The position numbers and the translations under genes were made by a program. From Streptomyces coeruleorubidus (lineage in GTDB: Bacteria > Actinomycetota > Actinomycetes > Streptomycetales > Streptomycetaceae), in NCBI RefSeq assembly GCF_008705135.1, contig NZ_CP023694.1:744001-808000 (forward strand): DNA of 64,000 nucleotides. The letters are read 5' to 3'. Under the pieces are notes generated by a model that did not search any database, was not told where the DNA came from, and saw nothing but the letters and a program-made list of their open reading frames with translations. This document shows positions 50,592 to 59,120 of this stretch, piece after piece (within the stretch, counting starts at the first letter, position 1; every line of letters begins with the position of its first letter).

Positions 50592-52466
50592 ATGCTCTCC
50601 CCCCGTACCAGCCCGACCCGCGACATCGTCAGCCTCGACGGCCTCTGGCGATTCGCCCTCGACACCCGCGCCGGTGCCGACCCGTGGACGTCGCGGCTCA
50701 CCTCGTCGCTCGAAGCCCCCGTCCCCGCCAGCTACAACGACCTGTTCGTGGACGCGGAGATCCGCGACCACGTCGGCGTCGCCTGGTACCAGCGCGACGT
50801 GCGGGTGCCGCGCGGCTGGGCGGGAGAGCGGGTGGTCCTCCGCTTCGGCTCCGTCACCCATGCGGCACAGGTGTACGTGGACGACCGGCTGGTGGCCGAA
50901 CACGTCGGCGGCTACACGCCGTTCGAGGCGGACCTGACCGGGATCGTGCGCCCCGGCGCCGAGTTCCGGCTGACGGTCGGCGTCGACAACCGGCTGACGA
51001 ACGAGACGATCCCGCCGGGCACCGTCACCACAGGCCCCGACGGCCGCGAACGCCAGTCCTACCTGCACGACTTCTACAACTACGCCGGCATCGCCCGTCC
51101 GGTCCGGCTGTGCAGCACACCGCCGACCTTCGTCGAGGACGTCACGGTCGTCACCGGACGGGACGGCGCCGCCGGCGTCGTCGACTACCGCGTGGAGACC
51201 GGCGGCGAGGCCGCCGAGGCGACGGCCGTCCGGGTGCGCGCGGTCGACGAGGCGGGCCGGACCGTGGCGGAGGCCTACGGCCCCGAGGGCACCTTCCGCA
51301 TCGAGGACGTCACCCTCTGGCAGCCCGGCGCCGCCTACCTCTACGACCTCGTGGTGGAGTTGCTCACCGAGGACCCGGCCGGTGCGGGAGAACTCGTCGA
51401 CAGCTACACCCAGCCCTTCGGCGTCCGCACCGTCGAGGTACGTGGCACCCGGTTCCTCATCAACGGCGAACCGTTCTACTTCACCGGTTTCGGCAAGCAC
51501 GAGGACACCCCCGTCCGGGGCAAGGGCCACGACGACGCCTACCTCGTCCACGACTTCCAGCTCATGGAGTGGACCGGCGCCAACTCCTTCCGCACCTCGC
51601 ACTACCCGTACGCCGAGGAGGTGCTCGACTTCGCCGACCGGCACGGCATCGTCGTCATCGACGAGACCGCCGCCGTCGGCCTCAACCTGGGCGTCATGGG
51701 CGGCCTCACCGGCGCCGCGCCGACCCCGACCTTCGCGCCGGAGAACTTCGGCGGAGTCACCGGCGAGGTGCACGCACAGCACCTGCGGGAGCTCATCGAG
51801 CGGGACAAGAACCACCCGAGCGTGGTGATGTGGTGCCTCGCCAACGAACCGGCCTCCAACGAGGACGGCGCCCGCGAGTACTTCGAGCCGCTGGTCGAAC
51901 TGGCCCGCAAGCTCGACCCGACCCGCCCCCTCACCTACGCGGCGGTCATGTTCGCCACGCCGCAGAACGACCTGGTCGGCGACCTGTTCGACGTCCTGAG
52001 CATCAACCGCTACTACGGCTGGTACCTCTTCACCGGCGACCTCGCGACCGCCGAGCAGTACCTGGAGGAGGACCTGCGCGGCTGGGCCCGGCGCTTCGGC
52101 AAGCCGGTGATGATGTCCGAGTACGGCGCCGACACCCAGCCCGGCCTGCACTCCGTCTGGGACACCCCGTGGAGCGAGGAGTACCAGAGCGACTACCTCG
52201 CCATGTACCACCGTGTCTTCGACCGCCTCCCCGAGTTCCTCGGCGAACACGTCTGGAACTTCGCCGACTTCCAGACCTCCAACGGCATCCACCGCGTCGA
52301 CGGGAACAAGAAGGGTGTCTTCACCCGCGACCGCAGGCCGAAGACGGCCGCGTTCTCGCTCCGCCGCCGCTGGCGCGGCCTGGACGGGCGCAAGCCCGGT
52401 CTCGCAGACGGACGCAAGCCCCGTCTCGCGGACGGACGCGAGCCTGGCGCCACGACGGACTACTGA
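50592..52466 (+). CDS. uidA: Beta-glucuronidase, glycoside hydrolase family 2
   Basis: A 624-residue UidA-type enzyme. The jelly-roll and immunoglobulin-like N-terminal domains (DGLWRF, YQRDVRVPRGWAG, FTGFGKHEDTPVRGKG) lead to the barrel with MWCLANEPAS (acid/base Glu) and MMSEYGADTQPGLHS (nucleophile Glu). The glucuronate-recognising NxK motif is present in GNKKGVFTRDRRPK, which separates true glucuronidases from galactosidases. There is no signal peptide. The last 30 residues are three copies of an eight-residue [KE]PxLADGR-like repeat. GTAGGAG precedes the ATG. It cleaves imported glucuronides. Confidence 0.95.
   Translation: MLSPRTSPTRDIVSLDGLWRFALDTRAGADPWTSRLTSSLEAPVPASYNDLFVDAEIRDHVGVAWYQRDVRVPRGWAGERVVLRFGSVTHAAQVYVDDRLVAEHVGGYTPFEADLTGIVRPGAEFRLTVGVDNRLTNETIPPGTVTTGPDGRERQSYLHDFYNYAGIARPVRLCSTPPTFVEDVTVVTGRDGAAGVVDYRVETGGEAAEATAVRVRAVDEAGRTVAEAYGPEGTFRIEDVTLWQPGAAYLYDLVVELLTEDPAGAGELVDSYTQPFGVRTVEVRGTRFLINGEPFYFTGFGKHEDTPVRGKGHDDAYLVHDFQLMEWTGANSFRTSHYPYAEEVLDFADRHGIVVIDETAAVGLNLGVMGGLTGAAPTPTFAPENFGGVTGEVHAQHLRELIERDKNHPSVVMWCLANEPASNEDGAREYFEPLVELARKLDPTRPLTYAAVMFATPQNDLVGDLFDVLSINRYYGWYLFTGDLATAEQYLEEDLRGWARRFGKPVMMSEYGADTQPGLHSVWDTPWSEEYQSDYLAMYHRVFDRLPEFLGEHVWNFADFQTSNGIHRVDGNKKGVFTRDRRPKTAAFSLRRRWRGLDGRKPGLADGRKPRLADGREPGATTDY
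52383..52450 (+). repeat. 24-bp direct repeats at the 3' end of the glucuronidase gene
   Basis: CGCAAGCC recurs at 24-base spacing within longer units encoding GRKPGLAD, GRKPRLAD and GREPGATT. This adds a tail beyond the normal end of UidA-type enzymes. Confidence 0.8.
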
Positions 52467-52476
52467 CGCCTGCGAC

Positions 52477-52488
52477 TGAAACGTTCCA
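52477..52488. promoter_or_regulatory. LacI-type operator candidate between uidA and the permease
   Basis: TGAAACGTTCCA is one base away from a perfect TGGAACGTTCCA or TGAAACGTTTCA dyad, the usual LacI-family core with central CG. It lies 84 bases before the permease ATG and suggests an internal regulated promoter. Confidence 0.5.
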
Positions 52489-52571
52489 ATCGGCAGCTCC
52501 CTCCACGACCGCGCATGCCGTCCTCCGCCAACCGCCGCGCCACCTGGCATTCATGAGACGAAGGAGTCCTC

Positions 52572-53954
52572 ATGCCTCAGAACGACCGTGACATCGGTGT
52601 GGCCGGGCCCCCGCCGACCGAGCAGGCGAAGGGTGACGGTGCGGAGCCGACCCGGGGGGCCGAGGTCTTCGGGGAGGAACCGGCCGAGACCCCCGCCCCC
52701 GAGATCGAGGCCCCGCCGCTGGAGAGGGTCAGCGGCAGTTACCTCGCCTGGATCATGATCGCCAGCTTCGGGGCCTCCCTGGCCCTGATGGTTCCGCTCT
52801 CCTACTCGCTGGCCGTGCGGATCGACGACCTCGCCCCCGGACGCGAGGAACTGCTCGGATACGTCACCGGATCCGCCCAGTTCGTCTATCTGGTCCTCAG
52901 CCCGCTGATCGGCTTCTGGAGCGACCGGATGCGCTCCCGCCTGGGCCGCAGGACACCGTTCATGTTCGCCGGCACGGTCATCGGCCTGGCCGGGCTCCTG
53001 GGGATCGCCGTCGCCCCGACCGTCTTCCTGGTGGGCCTGACGTGGGTCGTGGGCATGGTCGGCTGGTCCACGGTCGGGCAGGCCATCCAGAACGTCCAGG
53101 CCGACCGCGTACCCGAGGAGCAGCGCGGACGCGTCTCGGCGGTGACCAGTGTCATGACCCATATCGCGCCGGTGATCGGCATCGGCATCGCGTACACGGT
53201 GGCCTCCAGCACGCTTCTGGTGTTCCTGGTCCCGGGTGTCATCGGAGCGGTGATGCTGCTGCTGTTCCCGGTGCTCAAGCCCGAAGGCGACTCCCGCGCA
53301 CTCGTCCACACCAGCGAGGTGAGCCTGAAGGGCCTGGTCGCCAGCTACGGGTTCAATCCGCGGAAGTACCCCGACTTCGGCTGGAACTGGCTCGGCCGCT
53401 TCGTCTTCTTCATGGGCCTGTACTTCAACACCACCTTCGGGACCTTCTTCTACGCCCAGCGGCTCGACATGCCCGTCAAGGAGGTCGCCGGCGTCGTGGC
53501 GACGATCGGGATCCTCGGGGTGCTCGCGGCGACCGGCGGCGCCATCGGGGGCGGCTTCCTCTCCGACAAGCTCGGCCGGCGCAAGCTGTTCACCGTGATC
53601 GGCTCCGCGATCTTCGTCGCCGGGGCCGTCGCCGAGGCGTTCGCCCGTTCGCTGCCCCAGCTCGTCGTCGGAGCGGTGCTGATGCAGGTCGCCATCGCGA
53701 TGTTCAGCGCCGTCGACCAGGCGATCGTGTTCGCCGTCCTCCCGGACCGGGCCCAGGCCGGCCGCTATCTCGCGGTGGTCGCCTTCGCGCAGAAGATCCC
53801 CAGCGCCCTCGCCCCGCTCATCGCACCGCTCGTCATCACCGTCGGTGTCGCGAGCGGAGAGGAGAAGAACTACACGCTGCTCTACCTGAGCGGCGCGGTG
53901 CTCGCGCTCCTCGGCGGACTGATCATCAAGTTCAAGGTCAAGTCCGTCCGGTAG
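52572..53954 (+). CDS. MFS sugar/glycoside permease
   Basis: A 460-residue membrane protein with a 45-residue acidic N-terminal tail and then 12 hydrophobic helices. Seen: LVLSPLIGFWSDRMRSRLGRR after helix 2 and GGGFLSDKLGRRKLF in the second half, the paired MFS loop motifs. Relatives include transporters of disaccharides and glycosides. AAGGAG five bases before the ATG sets the start. Its place between glucuronidase and rhamnosidase suggests that it imports the glucuronide or rhamnoside used by those enzymes. Confidence 0.87.
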   Translation: MPQNDRDIGVAGPPPTEQAKGDGAEPTRGAEVFGEEPAETPAPEIEAPPLERVSGSYLAWIMIASFGASLALMVPLSYSLAVRIDDLAPGREELLGYVTGSAQFVYLVLSPLIGFWSDRMRSRLGRRTPFMFAGTVIGLAGLLGIAVAPTVFLVGLTWVVGMVGWSTVGQAIQNVQADRVPEEQRGRVSAVTSVMTHIAPVIGIGIAYTVASSTLLVFLVPGVIGAVMLLLFPVLKPEGDSRALVHTSEVSLKGLVASYGFNPRKYPDFGWNWLGRFVFFMGLYFNTTFGTFFYAQRLDMPVKEVAGVVATIGILGVLAATGGAIGGGFLSDKLGRRKLFTVIGSAIFVAGAVAEAFARSLPQLVVGAVLMQVAIAMFSAVDQAIVFAVLPDRAQAGRYLAVVAFAQKIPSALAPLIAPLVITVGVASGEEKNYTLLYLSGAVLALLGGLIIKFKVKSVR

Positions 53955-54020
53955 CAGGGCAGGTCGGCAGCCGACCGCAAAGAGAACAGCAGAGTCCGAC
54001 GAGTTCCGAGAAGGCAGAGC

Positions 54021-56681
54021 ATGAACAACGCACCGTATGACCTGCGCATCGACAGCGGAGGCGACCAGTTCACCGTGTCGGGCCCCGCACCCCGGCTGTC
54101 GTGGAAGCCGGCGTCGGACGCGGAACGCCCGACGGAGCACGAGCTGGAATGCACCGTCGACGGCGAGGCGCGGCCCGCGGTACGGGTCGCGCCCGGCCGG
54201 CACCGGTTCCTCCCCTGGCCGTGGGCGGCTCTGCGCAGTGGCCGGCAGGTCGCCTGGCGCGTCCGGGCCGACGGCGCGGGAGGGCCGTCACCGTGGTCGG
54301 AGTGGAACGCGTTCGAGGTCGGCCTCCTCGACGAGGACTGGCGGGCGCACTGGATATCGCCGGCCGAATCCGGCGATCCCGGCTACGGCAAGCGCCCGGC
54401 TCACACCCTGACGACCCGGTTCGAGGCACGGGCCGGGGTGCGCTCGGCCCGGCTGTACGCGACGGCGCTCGGCGTCTACGAGGCGTACGTGAACGGTGAG
54501 CGCGCCGGTACCGCCGAACTGTCCCCCGGATCCACCTCGTACGACCGCACGCTCTACGCCCAGGCGTCCGACGTCACGTCCGCGGTCAAGGCGGGCGGCA
54601 ATCGTGTCGAGATCGTCCTCTCCGACGGCTGGTACCGGGGCCAGGTCGGCGCGTTCCGTCTGCCGGCCGGCTGGGGGACGGTGCTCGGCGCACGCGCCGA
54701 ACTGCACGTCGTGTACGAGGACGGCTCACGCCAGGTCGAGCGCAGCGACGGGACCTGGACGAGCACCCGGTCGGCCATCACCCGGGCCGACCTCATGGCC
54801 GGGCAGACCACCGACTTCCGCGCCGGGCCGGGCGCCGAGCAGCCGGTCCTCGTCGATCAGGTCGAGGCACCCGCGATCGACTGGTCGCCTGCGCCACCCG
54901 TGCGCGTCGTCGAAACGCGCCCGGCCGAGACGGTCAGGCAACTGCGGGACGGCCTCTGGACCGCCGACTTCGGCCAGAACGCCTCCGGCTGGATCGCTCT
55001 GGACGATCTGGGCCCGGCCGGAACCCGCACCGTCATCGACTACGGCGAACACATCGGCGCCGACGGTGACCTGACGACCACCCACCTGGACTCCACGCGC
55101 CCCGGCGAGGACCCGATCCTCTTCGTGCAGCGCGACGAGGCCGTCTCGGCGGGCCGGGGTGAGACGTTCGAGCCACGCCACACCGTGCACGGCTTCCGGT
55201 ACGCGCGCATCCGCCGCGACGGCGCCCCGCTCGACCCGGAGAGCGTCAGGATGCGCGTCGTCCACACCGACCTGCGCCGCACCGGCACCTTCGCGTGCAG
55301 CGACGACGACCTCAACCGCCTGCACGAGATCGCCGACTGGAGCTTCCGCGGCAACGCCGTCGACGTGCCCACGGACTGCCCGACCCGCGAACGGCTCGCC
55401 TGGACCGGCGACTACCAGGTCTTCGCGCCGACCGCCACGCGCCTGTACGACGTCCTCGGCTTCAGCCGCAAATGGCTCCGCTCGGTCCGCGACGACCAGC
55501 TGTCCGACGGCCGGATCGCCAACTTCTCGCCCGACGGCCGCCGCATCAAGCACCACCTCGACGACCAGTTCGCCATGATGACCGGCTCGGCAGGCTGGGG
55601 CGACGCGATCGTCGCCGTCCCCTGGGAGCTGTACCGGTCCTACGGCGACCAGGAAGTCCTCGCCGAGAACTGGGAGGCGATGGTCCGCTGGGTCGAGTGG
55701 GCCCTGCGGACGGCCCGCACCGCCCGCCACCAGTCCCGGATCGAACGCTCGGCCCAGCCGCTCCCCCACGAGCGGTTCATCTGGGACGGCTCCTTCCACT
55801 GGGGCGAGTGGACCGAGCCGAAGGAGAAGACGGCCGACGGCACCCCCATCGACCCGATCAAGACCAACCCGATCGCATGGTTCATGGCCGACAAGGGCGA
55901 GGTCGGCACGGCGTTCCTGTACCGCTCGACGTCGACCCTCGCCGATGTCGCAAGGGTGCTGGGCCGCACCGAGGACGCGGCCCGCTACACCGAGACCGCC
56001 GAGCTCGTCCGGGACGCCTGGCGCACCGAGTTCCTCACCCCCGACGGACGCACCACCGGCGACACCCAGGCCGCCTACGTACGGGCACTCTCCCTCGGGC
56101 TCGTCCCCGAGGAGCTGCGCCCGGCCGCCGCCGCCCGCCTCGTCGAACTGATCCGCGCCGCCGACACCCACCTCGGCACCGGCTTCCTCGCCACCGGCGA
56201 CCTGCTTCCCGTGCTCTGCGACACCGGCCACAGCGACACCGCCTACGAGCTTCTCCTGCGGCGCACCGCACCGTCCTGGCTGTACATGCTCGACCGCGGC
56301 GCGACGACCATCTGGGAGGACTGGGAGGGCATCGACGACAACGGTGACGCCCACGACTCCCTGAACCACTACAGCAAGGGTGCCGTGATCCGTTTCCTGC
56401 ACACCCACACGCTGGGACTGCGCCAGGCAGTGGGGTCGGTCGCCTGGGAGTCCATCGAGGTCGCGCCCGTCCCCCACCCGTCGCTGTCGTGGGCCCGGGG
56501 CACGCACGAGTCCCCGCAGGGCACGATCACCGTCGAGTGGCGGACGGCCGGCGACGAGCTGACCCTCACGGTCGACGTGCCTCCCGGCACCTCCGCACGC
56601 GTCGTCTTCCCCGACGGCACCACCGAGGTCACTACGACAGGTGTCTTCAGGCGGACGAAGCAAATTCCGACCGTATGGTAA
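54021..56681 (+). CDS. Alpha-L-rhamnosidase, glycoside hydrolase family 78 (intracellular)
   Basis: An 886-residue GH78 enzyme without a signal peptide. An N-terminal fibronectin-like domain (PRLSWKPASDAERPTEHELE) is followed by the carbohydrate-binding jelly roll (ALGVYEAYVNGERAG, LSDGWYRGQVG) and the alpha/alpha barrel with VPTDCPTRERLAWTGDYQ (catalytic acid Glu region) and TTIWEDWEG (second Glu). It removes terminal alpha-rhamnose from plant or bacterial glycosides. It follows the permease after 66 bases and should be in the same operon. Confidence 0.94.
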   Translation: MNNAPYDLRIDSGGDQFTVSGPAPRLSWKPASDAERPTEHELECTVDGEARPAVRVAPGRHRFLPWPWAALRSGRQVAWRVRADGAGGPSPWSEWNAFEVGLLDEDWRAHWISPAESGDPGYGKRPAHTLTTRFEARAGVRSARLYATALGVYEAYVNGERAGTAELSPGSTSYDRTLYAQASDVTSAVKAGGNRVEIVLSDGWYRGQVGAFRLPAGWGTVLGARAELHVVYEDGSRQVERSDGTWTSTRSAITRADLMAGQTTDFRAGPGAEQPVLVDQVEAPAIDWSPAPPVRVVETRPAETVRQLRDGLWTADFGQNASGWIALDDLGPAGTRTVIDYGEHIGADGDLTTTHLDSTRPGEDPILFVQRDEAVSAGRGETFEPRHTVHGFRYARIRRDGAPLDPESVRMRVVHTDLRRTGTFACSDDDLNRLHEIADWSFRGNAVDVPTDCPTRERLAWTGDYQVFAPTATRLYDVLGFSRKWLRSVRDDQLSDGRIANFSPDGRRIKHHLDDQFAMMTGSAGWGDAIVAVPWELYRSYGDQEVLAENWEAMVRWVEWALRTARTARHQSRIERSAQPLPHERFIWDGSFHWGEWTEPKEKTADGTPIDPIKTNPIAWFMADKGEVGTAFLYRSTSTLADVARVLGRTEDAARYTETAELVRDAWRTEFLTPDGRTTGDTQAAYVRALSLGLVPEELRPAAAARLVELIRAADTHLGTGFLATGDLLPVLCDTGHSDTAYELLLRRTAPSWLYMLDRGATTIWEDWEGIDDNGDAHDSLNHYSKGAVIRFLHTHTLGLRQAVGSVAWESIEVAPVPHPSLSWARGTHESPQGTITVEWRTAGDELTLTVDVPPGTSARVVFPDGTTEVTTTGVFRRTKQIPTVW

Positions 56682-56748
56682 TTTTTGAAAGGTCAATCAC
56701 TGCGCACGACTTGTCGGGACCGGCTTCGCCGGGGAGAGTGAGCGCACC

Positions 56749-57360
56749 GTGGGTCAGGCAACAGCGCGCGGGCCGTACGCCAAGACACCGGCCCGCCGAG
56801 CGGAGATCGTACGGGCGGCCCGTGACAGTTTCGCCGAGAACGGCTACGCCAAGGCCTCCCTGCGGGACATCGCGGAGCGGGCGGGCATCACCCATGCCGG
56901 GCTCCTCCACCACTTCCGCAACAAGGACGAGATCCTTGCGGCAGTGCTCGCCGAGCGGGATTCCGAGGAGTGGCAGCACGGCGCGGCACAGGTCGACAGC
57001 CTCGACCAGCTCGCGCCCTACCTCGGTGAGCTCATCCGTCACCACCAGAAGGCCCCTGAGCTCATGCGTCTGTGGATCGAGCTCGCCGCCGCGGCCTCAC
57101 GCACGGATCATCCCGCCCACGCCTATTTCGTCGAGCGCTACGAACGCGGGCGCACGCAGTTCGCCGAGGGCTTCCTCGACCAGGCGGCCCGCGGCCGGCT
57201 GCGCGAGGGAGTCAGCCCCCAGAGCGCTGCGGCTCTCTTCCATGCCGTGCTCAACGGCCTCCAGTTGCAGTGGGTCCTGGACCAGGACCTCGACATCATC
57301 GGACCGCTCAACGACTTCGTCCGCCTGCTTCTCGACCGGGACGACGGAGACGAGGGGTAG
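56749..57360 (+). CDS. TetR-family regulator at the end of the glycoside operon
   Basis: A 203-residue TetR/AcrR repressor. The DNA-binding part reads IVRAARDSFAENGYAKASLR and IAERAGITHAGLLHHFRNKD; the helical ligand domain has LRLWIELAAA-like segments and ends with ALFHAVLNGLQLQWVLDQD. GTG 56749 has GGGGAGA about 11 bases upstream and starts 67 bases after the rhamnosidase. Position suggests that it regulates the preceding glycosidase operon, but its ligand is unknown. A weak hairpin (57367-57409) follows. Confidence 0.88.
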   Translation: MGQATARGPYAKTPARRAEIVRAARDSFAENGYAKASLRDIAERAGITHAGLLHHFRNKDEILAAVLAERDSEEWQHGAAQVDSLDQLAPYLGELIRHHQKAPELMRLWIELAAAASRTDHPAHAYFVERYERGRTQFAEGFLDQAARGRLREGVSPQSAAALFHAVLNGLQLQWVLDQDLDIIGPLNDFVRLLLDRDDGDEG

Positions 57361-57366
57361 GCGAAG

Positions 57367-57409
57367 GGTCACCGGCACCGCGCGTCGGCCGTGAAGGCTT
57401 CCGGTGACC
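57367..57409. terminator. Weak terminator-like inverted repeat
   Basis: Nine-base arms GGTCACCGG (57367) and CCGGTGACC (57401) with a 25-base loop between two convergent TetR genes. Confidence 0.4.
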
Positions 57410-57480
57410 TGACCTGACCGGCGTGCGGTACGTGTCAGGGGTTGGGCCTCCTGTCGTACCGAGCCGCGAGGACCGGCCGA

Positions 57481-58176
57481 CTAGCCCTGGCCGGTCGTGG
57501 GCCAGGCCCGTATCGCCGACTCCGCCACCTTCTCCAGCACCTCCCGCGAGGCACCGTCGCACGCCTGCTGGCTCATGCCCTGGATGACGGCCGCGTAGAA
57601 GGCCGCAAGGCCTTCCGTGTCCGTGTCTCCAGGCAGGCGCCCCGCATCGACGTCTTGGCGGATGCGGGCGGCGATGGCCGCCTTCGAGGCCTCCCGCATG
57701 CCGCGGAGTTCCGCCTTCACATCCTGCGAACCCGGTCCGCAGTTCGCAGCGGCCGAGATGATCGGGCAGCCCGGGGGATGCCGGGGGTCGGTGTAGTCGG
57801 CCGCGAAGTGCCGCAGCATGGCCTCGATCGACGAGCGCGCGTCCTGACCCTCGGTCGAGGGGGCTGTGGCGGTGGTGCGCTGGTACAGGCGCACCGCCTC
57901 GCCGAACAACTGCCGTTTGTCACCGAACGCCGCGTACAGGCTGGGCGGATTGATCCCCATCGCCTTGGTGAGCGAGGCGATGGAGGTGGACTCGTACCCG
58001 TAGGTCCAGAACTCCCTGAGCGCCGCGGCCAGGGCTTCGTCCCGGTCGAAGGCGCGACGGGTCCGCGTCGCAGCGGGCCTGCCCGGCGGGGCGGTGGGCG
58101 AGTCGCCGCCTTCTCCGCTCGCGCCCGTGCCGCGCCGCCTGCGGCCCTGCCGTTCCTTCTCCCCGCTCTCCGTCAC
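57481..58176 (-). CDS. TetR-family regulator, divergent from alpha/beta hydrolase
   Basis: A 231-residue TetR/AcrR regulator with a basic 40-residue N-terminal extension. The helix-turn-helix is ALAAALREFWTYGYESTSIA then LTKAMGINPPSLYAAFGDKR. The ligand domain has PPGCPIISAAANCG, typical of regulators of short-chain dehydrogenase or hydrolase genes. The start is GTG. Two TTTAGCGA-type palindromes lie between it and the hydrolase gene, one overlapping its own promoter region, so autoregulation and control of the hydrolase are likely. Confidence 0.9.
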   Translation of the reverse strand: MTESGEKERQGRRRRGTGASGEGGDSPTAPPGRPAATRTRRAFDRDEALAAALREFWTYGYESTSIASLTKAMGINPPSLYAAFGDKRQLFGEAVRLYQRTTATAPSTEGQDARSSIEAMLRHFAADYTDPRHPPGCPIISAAANCGPGSQDVKAELRGMREASKAAIAARIRQDVDAGRLPGDTDTEGLAAFYAAVIQGMSQQACDGASREVLEKVAESAIRAWPTTGQG

Positions 58177-58198
58177 CTGGGCAGTCTAACCCGCCATC

Positions 58199-58214
58199 TT
58201 TAGCGAACGATAAA
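58199..58214. promoter_or_regulatory. TetR operator, imperfect copy
   Basis: TTTAGCGAACGATAAA, 22 bases before the TetR start, matches the perfect dyad at 58247 at 14 of 16 positions. Confidence 0.8.
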
Positions 58215-58240
58215 GCAGCACTGCTACAGTCACACCACAC

Positions 58241-58268
58241 GCCAGCTTTAGCGATCGCTAAAGCTGGC
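58241..58268. promoter_or_regulatory. TetR operator, 28-bp perfect palindrome
   Basis: The arm GCCAGCTTTAGCGA (58241-58254) is mirrored exactly by 58255-58268. The core TTTAGCGATCGCTAAA (58247-58262) recurs at 58199. It ends 46 bases before the hydrolase ATG. Confidence 0.85.
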
Positions 58269-58314
58269 GCGATCGAGCACCCATGCCCACCTTCCGCGCA
58301 TCAAGGATCCAGCC

Positions 58315-59097
58315 ATGACCACCACCGTCCCCGCCCCCTACGCCCGCACCGTCCACGGCTCGGGCCCCGGCCTCCTCCTCGCCCACGGCGCCGGCGGCAG
58401 CATCGAGGCCAACTACGGCCCGATCATCGACGGGATCGCCGCCCGGCACACCGTGGTCGGGGTCGACTACCCGGGCTCCGGCGACACCCCCACCGCGCAG
58501 GGCACCCTGGAACTCGACGAGCTGGCGGACCAGTTGGTCGCGGCTGCGGATGCCGAAGGGCTCGACACGTTCGCCGTCTCCGGGTACTCCCTCGGTGGCC
58601 CGGTCGCCATCCGCATCGCCGCCCGCCACCCGGAACGGGTCACCTCGCTCGTACTGAGCGCCACGTTCGCCCGCCTGGACACCCGCACGGAGCTGGTCGC
58701 CGACGTCTGGCACCAGCTCTTCACCTCCGGGCAGTCCCGGTTGCTCGCCCGGTACCTGACCCAACTGGTCCTCAGTGCCCCCGCCCTGAACTCCCTCAGC
58801 CCAGCCCAGGCCCGCGCCGCCGCCGAGCAGACGGCCCTCGCCATGCCGCCGGGCACCGGCGCCCAGGTCGACCTGGTCCGCCGGGTCGATGTACGTGACG
58901 ACCTCGCCGCGATCACCGTCCCGACCCTCGTCGTCGTCACCACCGCCGATTCCCTCGTGCCCGCCACCTTGCAACACGAGCTGGCCGCCGCCGTCCCCGG
59001 CGCTCGGATCGCCGAACTGCCCACAGGGCACCTCCCGTTCGTCGAGCGGCCCACGGAATGGCTGGAGCTCATCACCGAATTCCTCGGCCGCCGGTAG
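58315..59097 (+). CDS. Alpha/beta hydrolase
   Basis: A 260-residue alpha/beta hydrolase. The oxyanion region is LLLAHGAGGS, the nucleophile elbow VSGYSLGGPVAIR (GxSxG), the acid is in VTTADSLVP and the His in TGHLPFVERP, giving a full Ser-Asp-His triad. It has no signal peptide. AAGGA seven bases before the ATG sets the start. It is divergent from, and probably repressed by, the TetR at 57481. Esterase, lactonase and haloperoxidase-like roles are all possible. Confidence 0.9.
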   Translation: MTTTVPAPYARTVHGSGPGLLLAHGAGGSIEANYGPIIDGIAARHTVVGVDYPGSGDTPTAQGTLELDELADQLVAAADAEGLDTFAVSGYSLGGPVAIRIAARHPERVTSLVLSATFARLDTRTELVADVWHQLFTSGQSRLLARYLTQLVLSAPALNSLSPAQARAAAEQTALAMPPGTGAQVDLVRRVDVRDDLAAITVPTLVVVTTADSLVPATLQHELAAAVPGARIAELPTGHLPFVERPTEWLELITEFLGRR

Positions 59098-59120
59098 GCG
59101 ATGAGCCGCAGGACCGTGCC

